From contig QNFD01000008.1 of the NCBI GenBank assembly GCA_003645435.1, positions 1 to 19,845 on the forward strand: DNA of 19,845 bases. The letters run 5' to 3'. The DNA comes from Gammaproteobacteria bacterium. Lineage in GTDB: Bacteria > Pseudomonadota > Gammaproteobacteria > GCA-001735895. The position numbers were made by a program, and so were the translations under genes. Below the pieces are notes generated by a model, which had not been told where the DNA came from, did no database searches, and worked only from the letters and a program-made list of their open reading frames with translations. This document shows positions 1 to 7,235 of the stretch, in pieces. The stretch's first letter is position 1; the number at the start of each line of letters is the position of its first letter.

Positions 1-498
1 CCTCGGAATATTGATCTTTAATTTTTTCATTTCGGGGCTTCCAGGCCGCCCCCCGGCTGCCGCCTTCGGTGAAAACTGGATGGTTTTGGCGCCACCCTCG
101 TAGGCTTCTTCAAGACTAATATCGAGCTTGAGGTGATGATCCGGGCCTTTTTGCCGTGGCTGACGAAACGGTGAACCCTGTTGCTGATAACCGCCACCAA
201 AGATAGATTCGAAAAAATCACTGAAGTCACCGCCCGCAAACCCACCCGAGTAACCCCCGGGGTTAAATTCATGGCCGTGCTTCCAGTCGCTGCCAAAACG
301 ATCATAAGCCGCACGCTTTTCCGCGTCTTTTAGTACATCGTAGGCTTCATTTACTTCCTTGAACTTATCTTCGGCCCCGGCATCCTTGCTCACGTCCGGA
401 TGATATTTTCTTGCCAGCTTACGGTAAGACTTTTTGATCTCCGCGCCAGAAGCGTCCCGGGTAACGTCGAGAATTTGATAATAATCCTGATATTTCAT
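1..498 (-). CDS. cbpA: DnaJ-family co-chaperone, CbpA type (3' end outside window)
   Basis: The 166 visible codons start with [10 protein letters not shown] and form a classic J domain (about residues 4-70) with the HPD motif at 33-35, which in this family stimulates DnaK ATPase activity. A Gly/Phe-rich linker follows (about 72-112, [17 protein letters not shown]), and then the start of the C-terminal substrate-binding domain (from about residue 117, [12 protein letters not shown]). The linker runs straight into that domain with no sign of the Cys-rich zinc repeats of true DnaJ, which is why CbpA (curved-DNA-binding co-chaperone) is preferred. The frame is open to base 1, so the gene is cut by the window edge, not broken. 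The ATG at 496-498 is the natural start because it sits directly before the J domain, although its Shine-Dalgarno is weak. A cbpM partner, if present, would lie outside the window. Confidence 0.93.
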   Translation of the reverse strand, partial: MKYQDYYQILDVTRDASGAEIKKSYRKLARKYHPDVSKDAGAEDKFKEVNEAYDVLKDAEKRAAYDRFGSDWKHGHEFNPGGYSGGFAGGDFSDFFESIFGGGYQQQGSPFRQPRQKGPDHHLKLDISLEEAYEGGAKTIQFSPKAAAGGRPGSPEMKKLKINIPR

Positions 499-572
499 CT
501 GTGCTTAGGTGTTTCCAGAAACGACCAGGTCTATTGGCCGGAGTAAAATTAATCACCATACTAATGCAATCA

Positions 573-600
573 AGATAGTGTTAATAGTATAAATTTCAAG
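573..600 (-). promoter_or_regulatory. Possible sigma-32 (heat-shock) promoter of cbpA
   Basis: Read on the minus strand, a perfect CTTGAA (595-600) is followed after 14 nt by CACTATCT (573-580). The latter matches 6 of 8 positions of the sigma-32 -10 consensus CCCCATnT. It lies 75 nt upstream of the cbpA start. A heat-shock promoter makes sense for a DnaJ homologue, although E. coli cbpA is mainly stationary-phase controlled. An overlapping sigma-70-like -10 (TATACT, 586-591) is an alternative reading. Confidence 0.35.
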
Positions 601-653
601 CACATAGGATAACGAAAATTCCCTAAAAGTCACCTGTTATTCATTTAGCTAAT

Positions 654-841
654 TGGCTCTGCATGAAAATCATGTAATGCTATATAGCTTATAAAAATAG
701 CAATCGTCATGCCGGCGCAGGCCGGTATCCATTAAAAACGAAGCCAGTATTTAAATACTTAGAATTTTCATCAATGGATTCCGGCTTAAAACATGCCGGA
801 ATGACGTTCTATCTTACTTACATGATTTTCATGCAGAGCCA
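654..841. repeat. Nested inverted-repeat element, MITE-like, overlapping the rmuC 3' end
   Basis: The outer arms are a perfect 24-bp inverted repeat: 654-677 (TGGCTCTGCATGAAAATC...) and its reverse complement at 818-841. Between them is a second, imperfect inverted repeat at 705-806. The 188-bp element has no coding capacity, and no clear target-site duplication is visible at its borders. The right arm contains the last codons and the TGA stop of rmuC, so the element either inserted into the rmuC end or arose there. Calling it a mobile miniature element is an inference from structure only. Confidence 0.6.
705..806. repeat. Imperfect palindromic repeat, family A copy 1
   Basis: The left arm 705-732 starts CGTCATGCCGGC and ends GCCGGTATCCAT. 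The right arm 774-806 is its diverged reverse complement, with CATGACG-like ends changed to AATGACG and a 5-nt longer middle. The left arm shares its first 27 bases with the repeat at 3946-4017, so both belong to one dispersed family. Repeats of this CGTCAT...ATCCA type are common between genes in many proteobacteria. Confidence 0.8.
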
Positions 842-2307
842 TTTTTAGCAATTTCCACTTCAACATTTTTAACCGCCTCTTTTTCATCCGGCTCATCACT
901 TTCTAGCGGCTCGATAATCAACTCGAGTTTTTCGTGATCCAGGTCCTTGTGCAGGGGTTCAAGCACCGGCAAGGACTTGCTGACCTTGCTCGACAACTGG
1001 CTAAACCGCTCCACCTTGCCATGCAGGCCCTGGCGACCCGCCAGGGACGTCAATGTATCATTGTAGTGATTGACGGCAGCACCCAGACTACCGCCTAATT
1101 TTTGCAATCGGATCGCCACCTCGCAAACCTGGTTGAATATATCGCCCGCCTTCTCACTAATCTCCCGCGCTTCCTCGTTGCTGCGTTCCATCATCCATAG
1201 ATTTGCCACGGTTCGTAAGATTGGGATCAGGGTGGTATGCGACACCAGCACAATATTTTTCTCGTAACCGTAGGAGAATAAATCTTTTTCGAATTTCAGT
1301 GCCTCGATATAGGCAGGTTCGATTGGCATAAACATCAGTACGAAACTCGGGCTGCGAATACCAATCAGGTTGGTATAGTCCTTACCGGCAAGATCATCGA
1401 TGTGACGCTTCACCGCATTCGCGTGCTCACTCAGCGCCAGTGCCTGCGCTTCCGGTGTATCGGCGGCAACCACCTTGTCATACGCCACCAGTGACACCTT
1501 GCTATCGATAATCATTTGCTTACCGCCCGGCACATTGATCAGGTAGTCTGTTTGTTTGCGACGGCCGTGCGCATCCTTGAATGCTGACTGTTTTTCGAAA
1601 TGAGTACCCGCCACCAGGCCACTCATCTCCAGCGTTCTCTCTAACTGTGCTTCGCCCCAACCACCTCTTTGCTGAGAATCTCCCTTTAGCGCGGAAGTCA
1701 GATTATGCGCATCCTTGCCCATCTTCAAACCCACTTCCAGCACCTTTTTAATTTCACTCTCGAGGGACGCATTACCCTTGACTGACTCGGTATGCACGTC
1801 ATTAACACGTTTTTGAAACCCTTCTATTTGTTCGCGAAACGGCTTAAGTAAGGATTCTATGGAGGATTGACTGGTTTGACCGAGCGCTTTCGCCTTCTCG
1901 TCAAGGATTTTACCCGCGAGGTTTTCAAACTCGATCTTAAGCTGCTTTTTACTGTCTTCAAACTGCTGCAGTCGTTGTTGATTGAACTCCTGATCCATTT
2001 GTTGTTCAATTTTCAGCGCCTGGTTATTTTTCTCGGCGCTGTGCAGGGCTTCACGCAAATCGTGGCCCTTGCTCTGCTCATCGTCCAGGCTGGTTTTCAG
2101 CTCGCTATTGATCTGCTGCTGCTGTCCATGGCTTTGCTGCTCGAGGGCGAGTTTGGTGGCCATCTCATTATTCGCTCCGATCAGTTCTTGCTGAACTCGA
2201 GCCGCTTTTCGTTGTTTGACTATAATAAAAATAATAGCCAACAGCAGGACTGCCCCGGTAACAATCAGGGCCACGATCAGTGGATTGTGTAAATCGAGAT
2301 ATGCCAT
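829..2307 (-). CDS. rmuC: DNA recombination protein RmuC
   Basis: This 492-residue protein has one N-terminal membrane helix (about residues 9-30, PLIVALIVTGAVLLLAI). A long Gln/Glu/Lys-rich coiled coil (about 31-150) follows, then the conserved RmuC nuclease-like domain (about 190-430). Family landmarks include RGGWGEAQLERTLEMSGL, YLINVPGGKQMIIDSKVSL, SPSFVLMFMPIEPAYIEAL and LVSHTTLIPILRTVANLW. RmuC is associated with limiting DNA inversions at short inverted repeats in E. coli; its exact biochemical activity is poorly defined. Length is close to the E. coli protein (about 475). The acidic tail ends NGSA, and those codons plus the stop fall in the right arm of the 654-841 repeat element, so the extreme C-terminus is probably not native. 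The ATG at 2305-2307 lies 27 nt below a strong extended -10. It is divergent from the multicopper oxidase gene. Confidence 0.95.
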   Translation of the reverse strand: MAYLDLHNPLIVALIVTGAVLLLAIIFIIVKQRKAARVQQELIGANNEMATKLALEQQSHGQQQQINSELKTSLDDEQSKGHDLREALHSAEKNNQALKIEQQMDQEFNQQRLQQFEDSKKQLKIEFENLAGKILDEKAKALGQTSQSSIESLLKPFREQIEGFQKRVNDVHTESVKGNASLESEIKKVLEVGLKMGKDAHNLTSALKGDSQQRGGWGEAQLERTLEMSGLVAGTHFEKQSAFKDAHGRRKQTDYLINVPGGKQMIIDSKVSLVAYDKVVAADTPEAQALALSEHANAVKRHIDDLAGKDYTNLIGIRSPSFVLMFMPIEPAYIEALKFEKDLFSYGYEKNIVLVSHTTLIPILRTVANLWMMERSNEEAREISEKAGDIFNQVCEVAIRLQKLGGSLGAAVNHYNDTLTSLAGRQGLHGKVERFSQLSSKVSKSLPVLEPLHKDLDHEKLELIIEPLESDEPDEKEAVKNVEVEIAKNGSA

Positions 2308-2313
2308 TTCTAA

Positions 2314-2331
2314 CCCTAACGATAGTTAGGG
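2314..2331. promoter_or_regulatory. Short inverted repeat in the rmuC / oxidase divergent region
   Basis: CCCTAAC-GATA-GTTAGGG is a perfect 7-bp inverted repeat with a 4-nt centre. It sits 6 nt upstream of the rmuC ATG and 42 nt upstream of the oxidase ATG. It falls around the start of the predicted rmuC transcript, so it could be a repressor operator or a 5' hairpin. It does not resemble the CueR operator expected for a copper-induced oxidase. Confidence 0.4.
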
Positions 2332-2334
2332 GGT

Positions 2335-2343
2335 ATTATAACA
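2335..2343 (-). promoter_or_regulatory. Extended -10 promoter element of rmuC
   Basis: On the minus strand the sequence TGTTATAAT is a perfect extended -10 (TGnTATAAT), 27 nt upstream of the rmuC ATG. No good -35 is seen (best TTCTCA with 19-nt spacing), which is usual for extended -10 promoters. No convincing plus-strand promoter for the oxidase was found in the same gap. Confidence 0.5.
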
Positions 2344-2372
2344 GCAACGAACGTATTATTGAGAAGACGAAA

Positions 2373-3878
2373 ATGACAATAACAAGACGAAACTTTATTC
2401 GGACTGCAACAATCGCAGGCACTGCCGGCCTGTTACCCCTGTATTTGTCTCGTCCAGCTATTGCCGGTTATTCCTATAGCGCTAAAGACTTTAGCTCGCC
2501 GTTGGCGATCCCGGCTGAATATCATGGCCGGGTTGAAAATGGCAAACGTGTTTTTGATTTGGCAATACAACATGGCAGCACTGAATTTTTCAACGGCTAT
2601 AAAACCCCGACCCTGGGAATTAACGGCAGTTACCTCGGGCCGGTACTGCGCTTAAAACGTGGTGATGAGGCCACTTTCAACGTCGGCAATGGCTTAAACA
2701 AGCCGACAACCATGCATTGGCATGGCGTAAATCTGCCGGCGCGTATGGATGGCGGTCCACATCAGGTAATCGGTGTCAGAAAATTATGGCAGCCCGAGTT
2801 TGTTATCCGCCAACCGGCTTCAACGCTGTGGTATCACTCGCATTTACACCAGTTCACCGGCCCGCAGGTATACCAGGGGCTTGCCGGGTTGTTTTATATC
2901 GATGATGAAAACAGCGTGAAAATGGATATACCTAAAACCTATGGTGTCGATGATATTCCGCTCGTGATACAGGATCGTAATTTCAATCGCGATGGCTCGT
3001 TTCGATATATCTCGAACATGCGTGATCGCATGGCGGGTGTACATGGCAGCCACATTCTGGTGAATGGCGTTATCCGTCCGCAACACCATGTGGCCCGCAA
3101 ACAGATGCGCTTCCGGCTGCTCAACGGCTCCAATGCGCGCATATACAATCTGAAATTTAGTGATAACCGGGCCTTTGTGCAAATAGCGTCTGATGGCGGT
3201 TTTCTACCCCAGCCGATACGCCTGAATCGCTTACGTCTGGCACCGGCCGAGCGTGCCGAAATAGTCGTTGAGTTTGCCCATAATGAAGAGGTCATGCTGC
3301 AGCACGAGCCACTGCCGGCCAACAACAGGGGCATGGGTAGGATGTCGATGATGATGTCCGCCAATGACCGCCCCTTTAATATCATGCGCCTGCTAAGCAA
3401 GACGCCTGGCGGTGAAATCGCGGGCGTTCCCGATCAACTCGCAACAATGCCTGACTGGAACGAGAAACAGGCGGCGAAAACCCGTCGCTTTCAACTAAAC
3501 ATGGCAATGGGCCCGGGCATGATGTCTGGTCGCGGTTCGGGCTTCACGATCAATCGCCGCTCATTTGATATGGGACGTATCGATGAGGTTGTGCGTTTGA
3601 ACGATATCGAGATATGGGAGTTCACCAACAAATCCCCAATGCCGCATCCGGTTCATATTCACGATGTCCAGTTTCGCATCCTGAGCCGAAATAATCGGCC
3701 GCCGGAAGCGAATGAGCATGGCCTCAAAGATACCGTACTGGTGAATCCGAATGAAACGGTGAGGGTGATAACCCGATTTGAAAATTATGCCGACGAGACC
3801 GCGGCCTACATGTACCACTGTCACATCCTGGAACACGAGGATCAGGGTATGATGGCGCAGTTTGTCGTGGTGTCTTAG
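2373..3878 (+). CDS. Tat-exported multicopper oxidase, CueO-like
   Basis: From the ATG at 2373 the product is 501 residues. It begins with a twin-arginine signal (TRRNFIRTA, Arg5-Arg6, hydrophobic stretch 12-31), so it is exported folded to the periplasm. All four copper-binding blocks are intact: HWHG (115-118), WYHSHLH (153-159), HPVHIH (425-430) and YHCHILEHEDQGM (481-493), with the type-1 Cys483, His488 and axial Met493. It therefore should couple substrate oxidation to reduction of O2 to water. The spacing and the blocks HPVHIHDVQFRIL and HEDQGMM are like CueO (cuprous oxidase, copper detoxification). Short Met-rich patches (323-328, 377-384) are much smaller than CueO's Met-rich insert. 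The frame opens at 2280 inside rmuC, but the start was placed at 2373 because the Tat motif follows it and GAGAAG precedes it. A laccase or bilirubin-oxidase-type activity is possible, and no copper-resistance genes adjoin it. Confidence 0.92.
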   Translation: MTITRRNFIRTATIAGTAGLLPLYLSRPAIAGYSYSAKDFSSPLAIPAEYHGRVENGKRVFDLAIQHGSTEFFNGYKTPTLGINGSYLGPVLRLKRGDEATFNVGNGLNKPTTMHWHGVNLPARMDGGPHQVIGVRKLWQPEFVIRQPASTLWYHSHLHQFTGPQVYQGLAGLFYIDDENSVKMDIPKTYGVDDIPLVIQDRNFNRDGSFRYISNMRDRMAGVHGSHILVNGVIRPQHHVARKQMRFRLLNGSNARIYNLKFSDNRAFVQIASDGGFLPQPIRLNRLRLAPAERAEIVVEFAHNEEVMLQHEPLPANNRGMGRMSMMMSANDRPFNIMRLLSKTPGGEIAGVPDQLATMPDWNEKQAAKTRRFQLNMAMGPGMMSGRGSGFTINRRSFDMGRIDEVVRLNDIEIWEFTNKSPMPHPVHIHDVQFRILSRNNRPPEANEHGLKDTVLVNPNETVRVITRFENYADETAAYMYHCHILEHEDQGMMAQFVVVS

Positions 3879-3945
3879 TGGAGGTTGATGCCGTACCGGC
3901 TCGCGTAATGCGGACTTAATTTGACTGTAGAATTAAAGTAAAGGT

Positions 3946-4017
3946 CGTCATGCCGGCGCAGGCCGGTATCCAGTGGTTTCAGCGACTTACTGGATACCGG
4001 CCTGCGCCGGCATGACG
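3946..4017. repeat. Perfect hairpin repeat between convergent genes, family A copy 2
   Basis: The arms are a perfect 29-bp inverted repeat (3946-3974 and 3989-4017) with a 14-nt loop. The left arm is identical over 27 bases to the left arm of the repeat at 705-732. It lies between the 3' ends of the oxidase (+) and the EAL gene (-), so transcripts from either side can fold it. There is no long T-tract, but GTATAGGTTTTTCG follows on the plus strand. It may act as a two-way terminator or mRNA-stabilising hairpin. Confidence 0.85.
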
Positions 4018-4049
4018 TATAGGTTTTTCGAGATTACTTAATACGGGTT

Positions 4050-5351
4050 TTATAATAGTTTAATAAACGCGTCTTCAGCCACTGCTTTAGAGTAATAAAA
4101 CCCCTGACCGAATTCAGCCTGGTAACCGCGTAGCAGTTCGACCTCGGGACCACTACCGATGCCTTCCGCAACCACATTCATACCGAGGTCGTGGGAAAGG
4201 TTTACGAGGGATTTGGTGATCTCGTTGCTCTTGTTGTCCTGCAACATGGTGCCAATAAATGAGCGGTCGATTTTCATCGTGTCAAACGGAAACTGGTGCA
4301 GGTAACTGAAACTCGAATAGCCGGTACCAAAATCGTCGATTGCCAGTTTTGCCTTTGTTTCCTTTAAACGATGCAAGGTTTTGCCGGCAATTTCCGGATT
4401 ATCCAGCAACAGGCTCTCGGTGATCTCGAACTTGATACGCTCGTGATCCACACCCGTCTTATCCATGATATCCGAGAGTGTTTTGATTAAGCTAATATCG
4501 TCAAATTGCTTGCCCGATAAATTGATCGTAACAAATAGCGGCTGCTCGAACTCCCTACTCAGTCGGGCCTGAAATTGACAGGCGCGCTCGGCGATCCAGT
4601 AACCCAGATCTATGATCAAGCCGCTGACTTCTGCCTTTTTAATAAACTTGGAAGGTAAGATCAGCTTGCCGGACGGATGGTTCCATCGCACCAGTGCTTC
4701 ACAGCCCACGGTTTTACCGCTTTCCAGTTCAACTATCGGTTGATAATGGACACAAAATTCCTCGTTCTCCAGGGCTGCTTTCAGAATTTTCTCTTCGGTA
4801 ACCAGCTTCCTGGTGCTTTTTATTGTTTCTTCGCCGAGAGAACTTTTGGTGGCTTTAAAAGTGGACAGACTCAGCGCCGAGTTGATGCGTTTTTGCATAT
4901 CCATGTATTGCGTCATGATATTTTCTATTTCACCAGACGCGCTATTGATCTTGTCCTTTGATGTTTTTTCGCGAGATGGTGACATACTCTCAAGCACATG
5001 TGACAGACGCGCATGAATATCACGGTAACGTTCCATAACGAGTCGCAGAAACAGGCGTACGGTCGGATCGGCGGTATCGATTTTTTGTTCGATGTAGTCG
5101 AGCGGAATTGCTATCGTATTGGTTTCTTCCATTGCCCGCGCGGTGGCTGTTCGAGGGCATTTATCTATAAGGGCCATCTCACCCAGAACATCGCCCTCGC
5201 CGAGCGTGGCGATGACCAGTATCCGGCCTCCCTTGTCGATCGATAATTCGACCGAGCCAGATTCTATAATGTAGGCACAATCGCCGGTATCGCCTTCTTC
5301 AAATAGAAAATCGTTTTCTTCAAAATGTGTAGTTAAATCTCTTAAGTCCAT
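4050..5351 (-). CDS. Cyclic-nucleotide-binding / EAL-domain c-di-GMP phosphodiesterase
   Basis: This 433-residue soluble protein has no membrane segment. Residues 1-118 form a CRP-type cyclic-nucleotide-binding domain, with the phosphate-binding cassette GEMALIDKCPRTAT (57-70, Glu58 and Arg67 present). A polar linker with helical character spans about 119-190. Residues 191-433 form an EAL domain with EALVRW (Glu218), Asn277 in NLSGKQF, Glu309 in FEITES, Asp339-Asp340 in DDFGTGYSS, Lys360 in KIDRSF, Glu396 in AEG and Gln416. All expected metal-binding and catalytic residues are there, so it should hydrolyse c-di-GMP to pGpG, probably controlled by cAMP, cGMP or another ligand of the N-terminal domain. 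No GGDEF domain is present. The usual AEG(I/V)E sequence reads AEGIGS, a small change next to a catalytic Glu. It is a single-gene unit; its leader carries a 9-bp inverted repeat. Confidence 0.92.
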   Translation of the reverse strand: MDLRDLTTHFEENDFLFEEGDTGDCAYIIESGSVELSIDKGGRILVIATLGEGDVLGEMALIDKCPRTATARAMEETNTIAIPLDYIEQKIDTADPTVRLFLRLVMERYRDIHARLSHVLESMSPSREKTSKDKINSASGEIENIMTQYMDMQKRINSALSLSTFKATKSSLGEETIKSTRKLVTEEKILKAALENEEFCVHYQPIVELESGKTVGCEALVRWNHPSGKLILPSKFIKKAEVSGLIIDLGYWIAERACQFQARLSREFEQPLFVTINLSGKQFDDISLIKTLSDIMDKTGVDHERIKFEITESLLLDNPEIAGKTLHRLKETKAKLAIDDFGTGYSSFSYLHQFPFDTMKIDRSFIGTMLQDNKSNEITKSLVNLSHDLGMNVVAEGIGSGPEVELLRGYQAEFGQGFYYSKAVAEDAFIKLL

Positions 5352-5383
5352 AAGCTTTCAATCGGGATCTATTACGCATAAAA

Positions 5384-5415
5384 TTTTCGACCAAATGATC
5401 TGACCCGGTCGAAAA
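5384..5415. promoter_or_regulatory. Inverted repeat in the leader of the CNB-EAL gene
   Basis: TTTTCGACC (5384-5392) and GGTCGAAAA (5407-5415) form a perfect 9-bp inverted repeat with a 14-nt centre, 33-64 nt upstream of the EAL-gene ATG. On the minus strand the second arm runs into AAAATTTTAT, so it could be an operator or a leader hairpin. The 195-bp gap to batD has no other clear signal: an AT-rich stretch at 5440-5520 probably contains the promoter, and a weak 4-bp stem GCCT/AGGC (5530-5543) follows the batD stop. Confidence 0.4.
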
Positions 5416-5546
5416 GCGATTTCAGGGGGTTTCCCTCTATTAAATATAGCCCAATATTTCCCATAAACACTATATCAATATGCACTAAATAGCTATATCG
5501 GCATTATTTACTTATCAAAGGTAGATCCGGCCTAATTAAAGGCTTT

Positions 5547-7229
5547 TCAGGGATTCAGGGGCATTAAATCGGTCGAAGATTCATCATGCCTGCCTGGTTT
5601 CAGGGTAGAGAGCAGCTGCTCACAACTTGACCACAAATTGTCGCCGTTCCATGCGCCTGCCGCCTGACTGTACAAACTCTGGTTGAGGGCATCGATATAC
5701 TGCTTCAGGGGGTTCCCGAAAAAGCGCGCGACCTGGTTCAAATTGTTGAATTTGAGGTCCGGTTTGAGGGCGTTTGCCCAGCTTAGCATCGCATCACGCG
5801 CATCCATCGCATTGTTACCGGCACAGGCTTGCCGCAAGCGACGAGTAGCTTTGGACAGCGATATCTCAACGGGTTTTTCACTGCTCGGCATTTGTTGCAT
5901 CGAACGCTTTCGAATCAACCACCAGGCCAGGTTGCTTAATATAAGGCCCGCAGCCAGCAAAACGCTCAGCCAGATCCAGAAATAATTGGCCTCAGCGGGC
6001 GCAGCGACAACAACCTGAGGCGCCTCTGTCGATTCCGGTTTAGCATCCACTTCTGCTTCGGAGACTGTATCCTCGCCACCCTGAACATCGATTGTGCGTG
6101 ACGGGATGCGCGCAAACTCAAGCTGATCGGTTTCCAGATTCCACCAGGGAATTGAAATCTCGGGTATTGTATAACTTCCTCCAGTGGTAGCTATGAGGGC
6201 AATTTTTTGCTGCCGCTTGCCGACAATGCCGGCGCCGGAGCGCCTATCCTTGAGAAAGGGTTTGTCGGGGTACTGATTTATTCCCTGGATATCCCGCTGG
6301 CCCAGGTCCGGTAATTGCGCCGCGGTTAAACCTTCGGCGGTCATCGTAATGGTGCGTGTAACCGGTATTCCCGCCGACAATTGATCGAGTTCCCCCTGCC
6401 AGTCTTCGGTCAACTGGATACCGGTTGAAGGCAGCCAGTGTTGCGCCTTAAAGGAGTCTGCTTTCCTGAGAACCTCCATGGTTAAGCCCTGTGATAGCAA
6501 ACGAACCACCTTGCCGTTGTTGCGGAAGGGATCGAACAGGGATCGAGACCGGCTACCCAACTGCACAGCCGCCTGTATCGGTTCAATATTTAGCCTGCCG
6601 CTTTGTTGTGGGAATAACGCATACTTCTTTTCCAGCACCAGGTAAGCCCTACTATCAATTTCGGTCTGATATTGAGTGATATCACCGAGCGGCTCAACGA
6701 CGACATCCATGCCATCGAAATCCATATCGCCGATGTTGTAATCGGATATGCTCCTGTCACTCATCAGGCGCAGGGTAACCACAACCTGGCTTTGCACATA
6801 AAGCGACGATCTGTCTGCGACAAGCTCAAATATGAGGCCATCGTCACCCGGCGTGCTCGATTGCCGCGCCGGATTCACCTTCACCTCGAAAGGCCTGCTT
6901 TTTTCGTTGCCAAAGCGAATTGCCGGCACCGTGAAGGTACCCGCCTCCCTCGGCATAGCCTGCAGAGTCCACTTGATACTACGTTTATAATTGCCGTTAA
7001 TAACACTGATATTACTGCTTTGGCTGCTATTCAGAATCGAGAAAAATTGTTGCAGGGAAGAAAAATCGGGATCTTCATCAACCGAGCTGTCGGCTTCAAA
7101 ATATATTTGAAAAGATTCGTTGAGATGGACCGGGTTACGATCAATCGATACGGTAATCACCGCCCCTGCTACTTCAGCAAACAGAACCAGGCACGATAAA
7201 AAAATCCACCAGCGGAAATTATATTTCAT
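5547..7229 (-). CDS. batD: BatD-like protein (oxygen-tolerance family)
   Basis: The 560-residue product begins with a Sec signal peptide (1-23, cleavage probably after AGA). A large beta-rich periplasmic region (about 24-410) matches the BatD family. Seen directly are the typical opening VSIDRNPVHLNESFQIYFEAD and an internal repeat of the same theme (FELVADRSSLYVQSQVVVTLRL, about 134-155). A single membrane helix lies at about 415-438 (WIWLSVLLAAGLIL), followed by a cytoplasmic tail of about 120 residues. By family knowledge BatD works with the VWA proteins BatA/BatB and MoxR in stress or envelope homeostasis; its molecular role is unknown. It is last in the operon, starting 6 nt after the batBC stop with almost no Shine-Dalgarno, which suggests translation coupled to the gene before it. 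Confidence 0.85.
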   Translation of the reverse strand: MKYNFRWWIFLSCLVLFAEVAGAVITVSIDRNPVHLNESFQIYFEADSSVDEDPDFSSLQQFFSILNSSQSSNISVINGNYKRSIKWTLQAMPREAGTFTVPAIRFGNEKSRPFEVKVNPARQSSTPGDDGLIFELVADRSSLYVQSQVVVTLRLMSDRSISDYNIGDMDFDGMDVVVEPLGDITQYQTEIDSRAYLVLEKKYALFPQQSGRLNIEPIQAAVQLGSRSRSLFDPFRNNGKVVRLLSQGLTMEVLRKADSFKAQHWLPSTGIQLTEDWQGELDQLSAGIPVTRTITMTAEGLTAAQLPDLGQRDIQGINQYPDKPFLKDRRSGAGIVGKRQQKIALIATTGGSYTIPEISIPWWNLETDQLEFARIPSRTIDVQGGEDTVSEAEVDAKPESTEAPQVVVAAPAEANYFWIWLSVLLAAGLILSNLAWWLIRKRSMQQMPSSEKPVEISLSKATRRLRQACAGNNAMDARDAMLSWANALKPDLKFNNLNQVARFFGNPLKQYIDALNQSLYSQAAGAWNGDNLWSSCEQLLSTLKPGRHDESSTDLMPLNP

Positions 7230-7235
7230 GCGCCG

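Larger units (their letters stand above)
499..828. other. Non-coding gap between cbpA and rmuC
   Basis: This 330-bp stretch holds no convincing gene. The cbpA side (499-650) is AT-rich and contains a possible heat-shock promoter. The rmuC side is almost entirely a nested inverted-repeat element (654-841), which also takes in the end of rmuC. A perfect 10-bp palindrome (GCTATATAGC) lies at 679-688 inside that element. Confidence 0.8.

Noticed and set aside
27..314. 95-residue minus-strand open frame at the left edge
   Set aside because: It is out of frame with, and inside, the J-domain gene cbpA, whose frame is clearly coding.
1867..2292. 141-residue leucine-rich plus-strand open frame that looks like a membrane protein
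   Set aside because: It is the antisense of the Gln/Glu-rich coiled coil of rmuC: CAG/CTG-rich DNA reads as Leu on the other strand, giving a false hydrophobic profile.
2314..2331. CueR operator for the CueO-like oxidase
   Set aside because: The arms CCCTAAC/GTTAGGG do not match the known CueR site, and the repeat is not placed between a -35 and -10 of the oxidase gene.
2280..2372. 31-residue N-terminal extension of the multicopper oxidase
   Set aside because: It would start inside rmuC and place the Tat signal internally. The ATG at 2373 directly precedes the twin-arginine motif.
705..4017. CRISPR-like repeats (two copies of the CGTCATGCCGGC arm)
   Set aside because: The copies are more than 3 kb apart, with no regular spacers and no cas genes. 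They are palindromic intergenic repeats.
6672..7199. 175-residue plus-strand open frame
   Set aside because: Antisense shadow of batD with no domain-like features.
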